DNA of 64,000 nucleotides from Paenibacillus terrigena DSM 21567 (GCF_000374845.1 NZ_KB895413.1:186001-250000), one strand, 5' to 3'; shown: positions 40,980 through 48,918, numbered from the stretch's first letter. Numbers and translations: made by a program. The notes: generated by a model not told the origin, from the letters alone.

Positions 40980-41016
40980 ACGTCACTTCTTCGGAGGTGG
41001 CGTTATTTTTTTTTTT
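40980..41016 (+). terminator. Strong terminator with UUCG tetraloop
   Basis: A 10-bp stem (40980-40989 with 40994-41003) closed by a TTCG tetraloop and followed by TATTTTTTTTTTT. It ends eight bases before the first copy of the phage promoter-like element and insulates it from spo0A. Confidence 0.93.
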
Positions 41017-41024
41017 GCGCAGAT

Positions 41025-41053
41025 TGTGCGAAACGTCCCCGACCGGCAACGTA
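41025..41053 (+). promoter_or_regulatory. Phage promoter-like element, copy 1
   Basis: TGTGCGAAA (41025-41033), ten bases, CGGCAACGTA (41044-41053). Lacks the ATAAGTA tail of copies 3-5. Stands between a strong terminator and the HTH gene at 41094. Confidence 0.75.
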
Positions 41054-41093
41054 TGGAGTGTAAGCGAAAATTTACGGAAGGAGGAGGTGTAAG

Positions 41094-41507
41094 TTGTCCA
41101 CTAACAATCTCGTTTCAATCGAAACTCAAACGGAATACTCCGTAACGTCCGGTACTACCGAAACGCGCATTTTCGTTAAGATGTACGTCGATGCCGCCAA
41201 GTGCGGTCTAATCGCCGATATGGGGCCGCAAAATTGGACAACGCTTTGTATCATCGCTTCGTTTATGGATGCGCAAGGAAACTGTTATCCAACGCAGGAA
41301 CAAATCGCGGGGTTGCTCGGAGTCAATCGTCAGACGGCGAATCGTTACGTTAAGAGGCTGCTGACGTATCGGTGGAACGGACAGGCCGTTTTGAGAGCAA
41401 CGCAAGGCCGTAGTAAAGGGGGGACATGGGAAAATACGAGGTATACAGTGCTTCCGATCAGTCAGCTTACGATATTCGATTCAGAGCCTACACCTATTAC
41501 AACGTAG
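41094..41507 (+). CDS. Phage helix-turn-helix protein
   Basis: 137 aa. A winged-helix-like domain spans about residues 40-115: AQGNCYPTQEQIAGLLGVNRQTANRYVKRLL is a typical HTH with recognition helix NRQTANRYVKR. Related to phage replication-organiser and regulator proteins with this fold. TTG 41094 follows AAGGAGGAGG. Copy 1 of the repeated element lies 40 bases upstream. The C-terminal part overlaps a second open frame (41426-41596). Confidence 0.75.
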   Translation: MSTNNLVSIETQTEYSVTSGTTETRIFVKMYVDAAKCGLIADMGPQNWTTLCIIASFMDAQGNCYPTQEQIAGLLGVNRQTANRYVKRLLTYRWNGQAVLRATQGRSKGGTWENTRYTVLPISQLTIFDSEPTPITT

Positions 41508-41596
41508 CCGTGTCCGTGAATACCGACATGGTGAACGCCGATACGGTGAACGAAGACACTAACAAGAACCATTCTTTTAACAAGAACCATCTTTAA
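41426..41596 (+). CDS. Overlapping short frame at the 3' end of the HTH gene
   Basis: 56 codons in another frame, starting with ATG 41426 just after AAAGGGGGG, ending in an Asn/Lys/His-rich tail (NKNHSFNKNHL). That tail resembles ends of phage HTH replication proteins, so this may be the displaced C-terminus of the HTH protein (frameshift) or a separate overlapping gene. Confidence 0.4.
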   Translation: MGKYEVYSASDQSAYDIRFRAYTYYNVAVSVNTDMVNADTVNEDTNKNHSFNKNHL

Positions 41597-41754
41597 CAAG
41601 ATAAATAATACGGAATGCGTTTCGTCGCTACGCTCCTCTCGCCGTTGTCGGAAAGAAAAGCACTTTCCAACAAACGAAAGAACTAATCCAGGAAGGGATA
41701 TTGTCTAAAGATCTCAACGTAGTAGATGTATAAGTATAGAGACGTTGGTATTAA

Positions 41755-41802
41755 AAGACAAAAGAAAAGGCGCCCCCGTCTTAGTTCAAGGCACCCTTAT
41801 AG
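41755..41802 (-). terminator. Terminator of the immunity operon
   Basis: Read on the minus strand, AAGGGTGCC and GGCGCCTT form an imperfect stem followed by TTCTTTTGTCTTTT. It overlaps the end of the ImmA-like gene. Confidence 0.65.
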
Positions 41803-42206
41803 TATATCAACATCTCCTCGGGGATCTCGATCCGATGGAAATACGCGGAAATCGTCTCGTCGGCCTCTATCGGATTAGGCGAAGTTAGCAGCGCAACAGC
41901 GAACGTATTCGCCTGCCGTTCGTATTTTCCCGAAATAAGGAACGTATGGTCATCGATGAAGAAACGGTTCATACCGGCGTGAAGGACGTCGTGACCCAGT
42001 TCATGGGCGCAGACAAAGCGCTGCCATACGTCGGAAAGACGATTGTTGATGATTATGTATTTTTGACGGAACTTCGTAAAGTACATGCCTTTCGTTGAGG
42101 CACCGAGGTCTTCGAATACGACGATGTTATTTCGTTTTTCAGCTAGCATAAATGGACATGTAGTGCGGTGTTTGCGTACGAGTATATCCACTTTGGTTTG
42201 CAACAA
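41781..42206 (-). CDS. ImmA/IrrE-type metallopeptidase
   Basis: Zinc peptidase with HELGH motif (VCAHELGHDVLHAG), the type that cleaves CI-like repressors during prophage induction. 141 aa from TTG 42206, seven bases after AGGAG that overlaps the stop region of the repressor gene. Frame stays open further upstream but overlaps the repressor gene. Co-transcribed with it on the minus strand, as in ICEBs1-type immunity modules. Confidence 0.88.
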   Translation of the reverse strand: MLQTKVDILVRKHRTTCPFMLAEKRNNIVVFEDLGASTKGMYFTKFRQKYIIINNRLSDVWQRFVCAHELGHDVLHAGMNRFFIDDHTFLISGKYERQANTFAVALLTSPNPIEADETISAYFHRIEIPEEMLIYYKGALN

Positions 42207-42216
42207 ATACCAACTC

Positions 42217-42663
42217 CTAGTCCAAGTCGCTGTTATCTTTTTTATATCGATTGTTGGTGTACTTTTCTTTACTGCGGTGCTTAGCGTCCCAGAATAGTCC
42301 GGTGAGGATGTCCATAATGCGTTGGCGATCCTCATCTTCAATGGGCACTCCATCAAACATGAGACCGGAATCCTCTTCCAACATCTTTTTAAAGTCGCGT
42401 TTATCTTTCGAGTTTGCCCAGTTAGGTACTTCGTTTTCAATTGAAGTATCAATATAACCAGCGACGTTCATCATCTCTTCGCTAGAAATATCGAGTGCTG
42501 TAGATAGTTTTTTTATAGTTTCCGGTTTTGGCACGCCCCTAGTACCAGTCTCAATTCTTGAAATTTGCGGAGCGCTAACGCCCGATTTAAGAGCAAGTTG
42601 ATTAATACTTAATTCTTTTTGTTCTCTTAGCTCTTTAAGGAATTTTCCAAAATCTTTTGACAT
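42217..42663 (-). CDS. XRE-family phage repressor (CI-like)
   Basis: 148 aa. N-terminal HTH (about 5-62: LSINQLALKSGVSAPQISRIETGTRGVPK) and a C-terminal acidic domain. No LexA-type protease domain, in keeping with cleavage by the ImmA-like partner. ATG 42663 follows GAAGGGTGA. Its operator pairs lie just upstream. Confidence 0.9.
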   Translation of the reverse strand: MSKDFGKFLKELREQKELSINQLALKSGVSAPQISRIETGTRGVPKPETIKKLSTALDISSEEMMNVAGYIDTSIENEVPNWANSKDKRDFKKMLEEDSGLMFDGVPIEDEDRQRIMDILTGLFWDAKHRSKEKYTNNRYKKDNSDLD

Positions 42664-42683
42664 GGTATAATCACCCTTCTCTT

Positions 42684-42727
42684 TTACCTGTTGGTAACGA
42701 TTTTATCACGATATTTCCAAAAGGTAA
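42684..42727 (-). promoter_or_regulatory. Operator pair and promoter for the repressor gene
   Basis: Operators TTACCTGTTGGTAA (42684-42697) and TTTCCAAAAGGTAA (42714-42727), starts 30 bases apart. On the minus strand between them TGATAAAAT gives an extended -10, and TTTACC at the edge of the distal operator makes a -35 with 17-base spacing. Confidence 0.82.
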
Positions 42728-42799
42728 AGAATATCGGCGAAAGTGCAGAAAAACAAACGTATTTATACGAATTCGGTCGAAAATGAGGACACAATGAGT

Positions 42800-42844
42800 T
42801 TTTCCTTTTGGCAATATTGGTGTATATTCATTTCCATAAGGTAA
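42800..42844 (+). promoter_or_regulatory. Operator pair and promoter for the lytic/early genes
   Basis: Operators TTTCCTTTTGGCAA (42801-42814) and TTTCCATAAGGTAA (42831-42844), again 30 bases apart, with TATATT (42823-42828) between them and TTTTCC (42800-42805) as -35 at 17-base spacing. Same layout as the repressor side. Confidence 0.8.
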
Positions 42845-42878
42845 TATTGAGTGAAACAAACATAAAGGAGGACTTACT

Positions 42879-43256
42879 ATGAACGTTCAGTTAACCGAAA
42901 AATATCGCATTAAATCGGACGGTATGCAATTTATCGTTGAGGAGCGCCGTATCGTTGATCCAACGAAAGCACCGAACTGGTCACGCATCATCGCGGACAA
43001 TCCGAACGCAGACGCAACACCGCGCGAAGTTTGGCGCGACATCGCCTATTACGGAATCAGCGTAAACTCGCTGATCCTGGCGATCGAATACGTCATTCTG
43101 AAAACGGGGATCACTGGTCGTCCGAAATCATTAGCGGACCTAATCGGAACACTACGGTCAGTTTCCGAAAGTATTCATACCGCCATGACAACGGCAATTT
43201 CACGTGATATTACCGTCGATTTAGGCGTCCAAATTAAGGCGGAGGGTATTCGGTAG
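42879..43256 (+). CDS. First early phage protein, unknown
   Basis: 125 aa, not recognised. Basic-acidic N-terminal half (KYRIKSDGMQFIVEERR) and a helical C-terminal half. ATG 42879 follows AAAGGAGGA and is the first gene after the rightward operator pair, where Cro-like or early regulators usually lie, but I see no HTH. Confidence 0.75.
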   Translation: MNVQLTEKYRIKSDGMQFIVEERRIVDPTKAPNWSRIIADNPNADATPREVWRDIAYYGISVNSLILAIEYVILKTGITGRPKSLADLIGTLRSVSESIHTAMTTAISRDITVDLGVQIKAEGIR

Positions 43257-43348
43257 GTGCGAAATGATAAGCGCTAATTTCACGGTAATTTTACAATAGC
43301 GTGTGATTCGGCGGCACGATTGTATAACTATAATAGGGAGGCGTCGAA

Positions 43349-43537
43349 ATGATTCGAATGGGGAAACCAATGGCACACAATACATTTGTTATTTACGTAG
43401 GAACGAGGATCGTTGAAGTCGTGTATGCAAATTCGTTTCAACAGGCGTTGGCGTGGGCGAGGTCTGAGTATGGTTACGAAGTTTATATCATGGAGAACAT
43501 TCAAGTTCGTGATATCACATGGGAGGTGAGTGTATGA
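43349..43537 (+). CDS. Small phage protein, unknown
   Basis: 62 aa, beta-rich by composition; ATG 43349 after AGGGAGGCG. Its stop overlaps the start of a 21-codon frame (ATGA). Confidence 0.65.
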   Translation: MIRMGKPMAHNTFVIYVGTRIVEVVYANSFQQALAWARSEYGYEVYIMENIQVRDITWEVSV

Positions 43538-43599
43538 ACGGAAAACTGCGTACGGTAGACGATATTCTCGAATATTACGGTAAGAAAACTAAAAACTAA
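43534..43599 (+). CDS. 21-residue microprotein
   Basis: MNGKLRTVDDILEYYGKKTKN. ATG 43534 lies five bases after GGGAGGTG and overlaps the preceding stop as ATGA, the sign of coupled translation. Confidence 0.5.
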   Translation: MNGKLRTVDDILEYYGKKTKN

Positions 43600-43670
43600 G
43601 AATAACGGAGAAATGAAGAGAAAAACAGAGATAACACGAATAATTCAACTAATACGTTATATTAATAAAT

Positions 43671-43748
43671 TGACGATAATACGCAAATCTTTTCCGATAA
43701 AGCGAAATTAATTTCTGATAATACGCAAAAATATTGATAATATACGAG
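43671..43748 (+). repeat. AT-rich direct repeats (GATAATACGCAAA)
   Basis: GATAATACGCAAA at 43675-43687 and 43717-43729, 42 bases apart, then GATAATATACGAG at 43736-43748; the last 13-mer recurs at 53208-53220. They sit in a 250-bp AT-rich gap (43600-43848) with no other feature. Could be origin iterons or regulatory sites. Confidence 0.45.
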
Positions 43749-43848
43749 TTTCACTAAAAATTCTCGAAAATAGGTTAATCGCCGAATTTGGCCTTCGACC
43801 GAAATCGCGCGCCTGGTTTAGAATCATATTAACGAAGGAGGACGTAGA

Positions 43849-44190
43849 ATGAGCCGAAAAGTAACGATACCAAACGAAGTGGCGGATGCTATCGAGAGAC
43901 TCCGTGATAGGGGCGTAAGTAATGCAGCGATTTCGCTCTTTGCGCTTAAAGGCGGGGATATGCCGGAAAGTCAGGCGTTGGCGTCATGGGTGTGCGTTGA
44001 AATTGAACTACGATTCAACACGTTAATGTCCGCGTTAATTAACGGATATGAACGTGAATTGACGCAAGAACAACGCATTCATGCTGAGATACGCCGAGCA
44101 TACGAACGGTGGCGTGGGTACGACTTTTCTAACGGAATAATGTTCTCGTTGGATAAGCTCGGAATCCAAATCGAAGGGGTGAACGTGTAA
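43849..44190 (+). CDS. Phage protein of unknown function
   Basis: 113 aa, helical, Arg/Glu-rich; the N-terminal half contains DAIERLRDRGVSNAAISLFALKG. ATG 43849 after AAGGAGGACG. Its stop codon overlaps the next start (TAATG). Confidence 0.75.
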   Translation: MSRKVTIPNEVADAIERLRDRGVSNAAISLFALKGGDMPESQALASWVCVEIELRFNTLMSALINGYERELTQEQRIHAEIRRAYERWRGYDFSNGIMFSLDKLGIQIEGVNV

Positions 44191-44594
44191 TGGCGAAGAA
44201 ACCACGAGTCACCGCAGAGCAACGTAAGGACTGGCGCAACCTACCGCTCGACCAATGGAATGTCGCCTCGATCCACGTATATTTCGCTGACATGAACCGT
44301 GATCAGTTCGGTATAGAAACCTACATACCAATGCGTAACTGGCGCTTCGAGCAAGGCGTCGTAAAGCGAGCATTAGAAACGTACGGTGCGGACCTCCTTA
44401 AGCAAGCATTCGACGAGTGTTTCCGTACGTATAGACCTTCGCGAGAGTTTCCGTTGTTGACCGCCGGATTCTGCGTCGCATATCGGATTAATTCGATTAT
44501 GCCGAAGTTACTGGCGGAGGATGAGGTGCGCAACCAGGCGCAAGGGCTTGCAAATAGTGACCTGACGACTGAGGAGATTACGGCGTGGCTATGA
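44190..44594 (+). CDS. Phage protein of unknown function upstream of the helicase loader
   Basis: 134 aa, N-terminal basic, then mixed. Not recognised. ATG 44190 follows AAGGGGTGAACG. Position before the loader gene suggests a replication role (inference). Confidence 0.75.
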   Translation: MAKKPRVTAEQRKDWRNLPLDQWNVASIHVYFADMNRDQFGIETYIPMRNWRFEQGVVKRALETYGADLLKQAFDECFRTYRPSREFPLLTAGFCVAYRINSIMPKLLAEDEVRNQAQGLANSDLTTEEITAWL

Positions 44595-44665
44595 ATTTCG
44601 AAGGCAGGGTTGTTTTTCATAGTAAGTACAACACTTTAATATCAAAAAAGATAGAAATGTTCTAA
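44591..44665 (+). CDS. Possible 24-residue peptide
   Basis: ATG 44591 overlaps the preceding stop (ATGA) and gives a 24-aa peptide; the nearest SD, GAGGAG, is about 14 bases away. Weakly supported. Confidence 0.25.
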   Translation: MNFEGRVVFHSKYNTLISKKIEMF

Positions 44666-44742
44666 ATCTTCACATTTATTTTTTGGATGTTCCGACAATT
44701 CACCTAGTTTTAGCGTAAACTTATTTTAGGAGGTGCAGGGAA

Positions 44743-45504
44743 ATAGTAGCACATTCTCAGAGTTGTATTTTACAAAGCGTGTGTTCCCTCGTTGATACCG
44801 AATCCTGCAACGTAATTTGCCCGTCGTACATCGCCATGCACGGTTACAATGGCGCCGGCGGACGGATCGGAGCTACAAAGATACCTGAAGAATATCGCAA
44901 TGTTACGCTAAAGACGGTATCACCACGGCAAGATCAGCCGGCCGCTTACGCAATATTCGATCAATACGCCAAAACGTTTACACGCCAATTTGAACCGGAA
45001 GGAGAGCGTATTAAGTCGCTGTATCTGTACTCACTCGAACCAGGAACGGGGAAGACAACGTCGGCAATCACGCTGCTCCACGAGTACATCATTGTTAATT
45101 ACGTAGGCTCATTGAGACGGGATAGGCAGCCGCCTCAGACGCCAGCGTACTTCCTCGACGTAAATGCGTGGCAGGAGCTATATACGGAATTCACACGTCC
45201 TAACGTTCCTGAAGACATTGCGGAACCGGCATCGCGAGAATATTATCGGCAAATGACGAGCGCCAAATCGTCGCCGTTCGTAGTCTTGGATGACATCGGC
45301 GTACGCACAGCAAGCGAGGGATTCCGCGGTGACTTACATTCAATCGTTAACTACCGTACAACCAACGGACTAACAACCATATATACGTCTAACGTATCTA
45401 TCGAAGGACTGTCGCAGGGTTTCGATCGGAGACTAGCGGATCGAGTGCGGGATATGTGCGCGGTGGTTCCGTTCGTTGGCGAGAGTAAGCGGGGAATTCG
45501 TTGA
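44743..45504 (+). CDS. DnaC-like helicase loader ATPase
   Basis: AAA+ protein that would load the replicative helicase. Walker A EPGTGKTT, Walker B VVLDDIG, and arginine-finger region GFDRRLADRVRD. An N-terminal Cys cluster (SCILQSVCSLVDTESCNVIC) is typical of phage loaders. The only canonical start, GTG 44779, has no SD and drops the first Cys pair. AGGAGGTG at 44728-44735 is followed after seven bases by ATA 44743 in frame, giving 253 aa. Start codon therefore probably AUA. Confidence 0.85.
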   Translation: MVAHSQSCILQSVCSLVDTESCNVICPSYIAMHGYNGAGGRIGATKIPEEYRNVTLKTVSPRQDQPAAYAIFDQYAKTFTRQFEPEGERIKSLYLYSLEPGTGKTTSAITLLHEYIIVNYVGSLRRDRQPPQTPAYFLDVNAWQELYTEFTRPNVPEDIAEPASREYYRQMTSAKSSPFVVLDDIGVRTASEGFRGDLHSIVNYRTTNGLTTIYTSNVSIEGLSQGFDRRLADRVRDMCAVVPFVGESKRGIR

Positions 45505-45730
45505 ATTAAATAGTGAGAATAAGCGAGTAATCGCGAGATATAAGAAGATCGTATGTATTTTTATACTGGAAATAAATAGTCGGATGCACTCGACATTATG
45601 TAAAGTGAACTCCTCTTCGTGTTCAGAATCATATCGAAAACAAATAACAAACAGGCAATTATCTGTATAAAGATGGGAGTGAAATCCATATTTTACATTT
45701 CCCGAATTTCGATAATGACACATGCCCAAT

Positions 45731-45760
45731 TTGAAATGATAAATTTGAATAAAATATAAT
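45731..45760 (+). promoter_or_regulatory. Sigma-A promoter before the DnaB gene
   Basis: TTGAAA (45731-45736) and TATAAT (45755-45760), 18 bases apart. The gap 45505-45730 upstream shows nothing else I can support. Confidence 0.65.
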
Positions 45761-45780
45761 ACAGATAGGCGGTGGAATTA

Positions 45781-47139
45781 GTGCCAAATTACGGAACTTG
45801 TATTCACTCGAAAGCTATCGATATCGGTGACGTTTCTATTTACACTCTTTACGGCGTCGAACGAGATCACTTTGCTACGGAAATCGAACGGAGAACATAC
45901 GACTATATACGTAGATATGCGGAACAGAATAACGGACAAGCTCCTTCGTATGTGACTGTCGTGGCTGAGATGGACGGATTTGATTACGTACCAGGAGTCA
46001 CGGATTCGTTCGAGTTCCTCGTAGGTAAGCTGAAAGACGCGGCAGGCAAACGGATGTATGCGGAGTTGTTCAATGGCGGGGAGCTTTCGAAGAAGTTCGC
46101 TGAAATGACATCGGAAGAATTCGGAAATTTCTTGCTTAAATCGGTAGAACGGATTACAATAGGTTCAAATATACGAACAAATGTTCCTGTTTATGTGAAT
46201 ATCAAGACCGCTCACGAACGATTTCTCGAAGAATTCCGAGCACGGAAGGAAGGCACCTCCTTCCGAATCTGGCGCAGTAAGTTTCCGCTTATAAACGAAC
46301 AAATAGGCGGTTACCTTTCATCAAACGTCTATACATGGTATGCACGATCCGGTCGCGGTAAATCCGTTGTTACAATGGAAGAAGGGATAGAGGCGGCGTT
46401 CCAAGGTGCGAACGTTTTGGTGTGGGCATTGGAGATGTCCGAATTCGAGTGGTGGGCACGGGCTTACTCGTCAATCTCCGCTAGGCTAGGTACGTTTACC
46501 GCAAATATAGAAGGCGTAGATTACTCGGCGGGATTCGAAAACAAATCGTTATTAATGGGGCGCCTCACGGGAGAATACGAACAAAGCCTCGAACAATTTG
46601 CGCGTTCTCTCAACGAAATAATTCCCGGAAATATCACTTTACGAGCAGCGGATCATACGGACTTCACCGATCGAAGCATTCGCCAACTTGAAACAGATAT
46701 TATCGAAACTAAGGCGGACGTCGTCGTTATTGATCCGATTTACTATATGGATTTCGAAGCCAACACATCCAAAACCGCTGGCGGTGATGTTGCAGCCACT
46801 TCGAAAAAGCTACGCCACCTAGCCGGTCGTACTAAAACGGTGATTCACGTCATTACACAAGCTGACGAAAATGGCAACGAAAAGGATGACGAAGGCAATC
46901 GCGAGCTGAAGCCACCAAAACGCGCGGAGATTAAGAAGACGAAAGCGGTACTCGAAGACGCTGCGTGTGTTTTCGGTATTGATACGTTGGCTCACGAGGG
47001 TCGCGGCATTATCGAAATCGGGAAGGGACGTAATGGTGGCGAGGACACGCGCGTTGAGCTTCTGTATCTTCCGAATTATGGGATCGTGCGGGAATTGTCG
47101 GAAGAAAGCGATTCTAGTAAATTTGTTGGTAATTTTTGA
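45781..47139 (+). CDS. DnaB-like replicative helicase
   Basis: 452 aa RecA-fold hexameric helicase. N-terminal domain about 1-130; P-loop YARSGRGKSVVTMEEG; Walker B-type VVIDPIYYMD; GANVLVWALEMSEFEWWARA matches the phage DnaB family. GTG 45781 lies eight bases after AGGCGG; an upstream GTG at 45772 overlaps it. Confidence 0.93.
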   Translation: MPNYGTCIHSKAIDIGDVSIYTLYGVERDHFATEIERRTYDYIRRYAEQNNGQAPSYVTVVAEMDGFDYVPGVTDSFEFLVGKLKDAAGKRMYAELFNGGELSKKFAEMTSEEFGNFLLKSVERITIGSNIRTNVPVYVNIKTAHERFLEEFRARKEGTSFRIWRSKFPLINEQIGGYLSSNVYTWYARSGRGKSVVTMEEGIEAAFQGANVLVWALEMSEFEWWARAYSSISARLGTFTANIEGVDYSAGFENKSLLMGRLTGEYEQSLEQFARSLNEIIPGNITLRAADHTDFTDRSIRQLETDIIETKADVVVIDPIYYMDFEANTSKTAGGDVAATSKKLRHLAGRTKTVIHVITQADENGNEKDDEGNRELKPPKRAEIKKTKAVLEDAACVFGIDTLAHEGRGIIEIGKGRNGGEDTRVELLYLPNYGIVRELSEESDSSKFVGNF

Positions 47140-47201
47140 TTGACAATATGGCGGAGATAACTTATCTTTTAGATATAGAAGATATCTTATCTAAAAGATA
47201 A
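47140..47201 (+). promoter_or_regulatory. Promoter with overlapping 14-bp inverted repeat
   Basis: TTGACA (47140-47145) and TATCTT (47163-47168), 17 apart. A perfect inverted repeat, TTATCTTTTAGATA (47162-47175) and TATCTAAAAGATAA (47188-47201), covers the -10 and start of transcription, as an operator or leader hairpin would. Confidence 0.75.
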
Positions 47202-47217
47202 TAGAGGCGGTGATTCG

Positions 47218-47817
47218 ATGATAGTTCTAACACCAGATGATGTAAGAATGTTCGCTCTCAGTATCTTAGCTAAATATCCTAAAGGCATAAGACAAATAGA
47301 GCTTTTTCGACAGACAGAAAGGATGATGTCCTACAGCTATCACATAGAAAGTGAGCATACAATAAAAAATGCTTTGTGGAATTTGGAAGACTTAGAACCA
47401 AGGTACGTAAAGAAAGTCAAGAAATCTGCAAGACTTGTGTTGTTTTTTCCGACTGAAGAGTTAATACGTAAAGAAGATAAGACGAAATCTGAAGTATCAG
47501 CCACAAGTGATAGTTCACTCCATGATATAGAGATTTCTCCGTCCGATATTATTTTTGAAAACCAACATACGTATAGTGTCGAAGAAACTTATCCAAATAG
47601 GGTATCAATCGATTTAATAGGCAATAAAGTATTAGAATTATGGGGCTTTATCGAGAGAAGTGGTTTGGAGCAACAATTGAATCTATCTAAAGAAGATTTG
47701 ATTACATTATCAATGGGAGAGATAGAAGCAATTATGGGTCTCAAGAGTATTTTAGCTCAGCTGAAAAAACATCGAAACATGCTTGTGCATTCAAATAAAC
47801 TTTGGGATCAGCACTAG
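47218..47817 (+). CDS. AT-rich cargo protein of unknown function
   Basis: 199 aa. The first about 80 residues read like a winged helix (PKGIRQIELFRQTERMM … HTIKNALWNLEDL … KKSARLVLFFP); a Ser/Asp-rich linker leads to a helical C-terminal domain. It uses AGA, ATA and TTA codons and is clearly more AT-rich than its phage neighbours. It has its own promoter and inverted repeat and sits between helicase and primase. A 'moron' candidate, possibly an autoregulating DNA-binding protein. Confidence 0.7.
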   Translation: MIVLTPDDVRMFALSILAKYPKGIRQIELFRQTERMMSYSYHIESEHTIKNALWNLEDLEPRYVKKVKKSARLVLFFPTEELIRKEDKTKSEVSATSDSSLHDIEISPSDIIFENQHTYSVEETYPNRVSIDLIGNKVLELWGFIERSGLEQQLNLSKEDLITLSMGEIEAIMGLKSILAQLKKHRNMLVHSNKLWDQH

Positions 47818-47828
47818 GGGGTGACGAA

Positions 47829-48827
47829 ATTTTTAAGACTTCAACTGTCGCAGCAGAACTAGAACAACATCTCCATCGTTTTTCGAAACCATCCGGACTC
47901 GACGGACCACGCTTCACTTCATGCAGTCCGTTCCGCGTAGATCACTCGCCAAGCTTCTTCGTTGATCTTCGTGAGGACTCAGAGTATTACGGATGTTGGT
48001 ACGATAGCGACGCCGATGATCCGGAATGGCGGTCGGGCAATTTTACGAAGCTGCTCGCATTCTTGATGGCAGTGTCATACGAAGAAGCGGCCGCCTATCT
48101 GAAGCAAACGTACGGTGAATATGAGACGGACGATCCCGATGATTATCGGCTTAATCCGATTAGATTGCACACCGACAAAGAACGTAGAATAACGCTCGAT
48201 GAACGCGTTATAGACGTCAATACACGTGATTATACGTATTTGACTGGTCGCGGTATATCAACGGAAGTCCAGCGTCTGATGGGCGTAGGATACTCCGAAA
48301 GATCGAAGGCGATAACGCTGCCCTGGCGCCATCCAGACGGCACGCTTGCCAACGTAAAGTACCGTAAGACTAATTCTAAAACGTTCTGGTACGAAAAAGG
48401 CGGCAATCCAGTCGGCGACCTCGTATACGGTATCGACGTAATCCATCGAAAAAGCATCCGAAAGGCTGCGCTGATAGAGGCTGAGATAGACAGCATGTCG
48501 ATTATGTCGGCGAAGTTTCCAGCGATAGCAACCGGTGGATCGGCGTTCACTGACGAAAAGGCTTCGTTAATCATACGTTCGCCTATCGAGGAAATATTGA
48601 TCGCGCCCGATCACGACAAAGCTGGACAAGCGTTTCTGGCGAGGGCTATCGAATTACTAGCGCCACACATGACGCTGAAGCTCGTTAAGTATCCGGAATG
48701 TTATAAGGACGTAAATGAGCTCGTTGTTGCGGAGGGGACTGCGGCATTAGCGAAGTGTATCGAGAGGGCGCGGGCGATTAGCACGTTAAAAGTGGCGTTA
48801 TTGGAGCCTATTAAACTATCGGCATAA
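47829..48827 (+). CDS. TOPRIM-domain phage primase
   Basis: 332 aa DnaG-type primase for lagging-strand priming. Zinc-site region is reduced; N-terminal SCSPFRVDHSPSFFVDL and GCWYD; TOPRIM core with ALIEAEIDSMS and ILIAPDHDKAGQAF. No ATG/GTG/TTG lies in the right place: TTG 47802 has no SD. AGGGGGTGA (47816-47824) is followed by ATT 47829, giving MFKTSTVAAELEQHLHRF, a good family N-terminus. Confidence 0.88.
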   Translation: MFKTSTVAAELEQHLHRFSKPSGLDGPRFTSCSPFRVDHSPSFFVDLREDSEYYGCWYDSDADDPEWRSGNFTKLLAFLMAVSYEEAAAYLKQTYGEYETDDPDDYRLNPIRLHTDKERRITLDERVIDVNTRDYTYLTGRGISTEVQRLMGVGYSERSKAITLPWRHPDGTLANVKYRKTNSKTFWYEKGGNPVGDLVYGIDVIHRKSIRKAALIEAEIDSMSIMSAKFPAIATGGSAFTDEKASLIIRSPIEEILIAPDHDKAGQAFLARAIELLAPHMTLKLVKYPECYKDVNELVVAEGTAALAKCIERARAISTLKVALLEPIKLSA

Positions 48828-48854
48828 ATATTTCAGAATAATTTTTCTGTGAAG

Positions 48855-48890
48855 TGTGCGAAATGGAATTTAGCGGCAACGTAATTAGTA
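48855..48890 (+). promoter_or_regulatory. Phage promoter-like element, copy 2
   Basis: TGTGCGAAA (48855-48863), ten bases, CGGCAACGTAATTAGTA (48874-48890). Lies in the 82-base gap just before the sigma-factor gene. Confidence 0.8.
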
Positions 48891-48918
48891 TAACGACAAA
48901 AATAGGAGAGTGAATGGT

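Larger units (their letters stand above)
40435..41024. other. Chromosome-phage junction, no credible gene
   Basis: About 590 bases without a supportable gene. The octamer CGATAAAC recurs three times (about 40513, 40537, 40704), with an inverted AACTTATCGG near 40487. AT content and style change here to those of the phage. The attachment core must lie between the spo0A stop and the first terminator, but its exact site cannot be set from one end. Confidence 0.5.

Noticed and set aside
41025-41053. Group II intron 5' end (GTGCG) for the repeated element
   Set aside because: No intron domains, no reverse transcriptase and copies only about 30-36 bases long.
40810-41145. Open frame of 111 codons before the first phage gene
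   Set aside because: It runs through a strong terminator hairpin and T tract and overlaps the promoter-like element and the HTH gene; no SD.
43258-43290. Possible sixth copy of the phage element (GTGCGAAATGATAAG)
   Set aside because: Only the left half matches; the right half CGGCAACGTA is absent at the required distance.
45476-45670. 64-codon frame after the helicase loader
   Set aside because: Overlaps the loader gene, no SD, composition of random AT-rich DNA.
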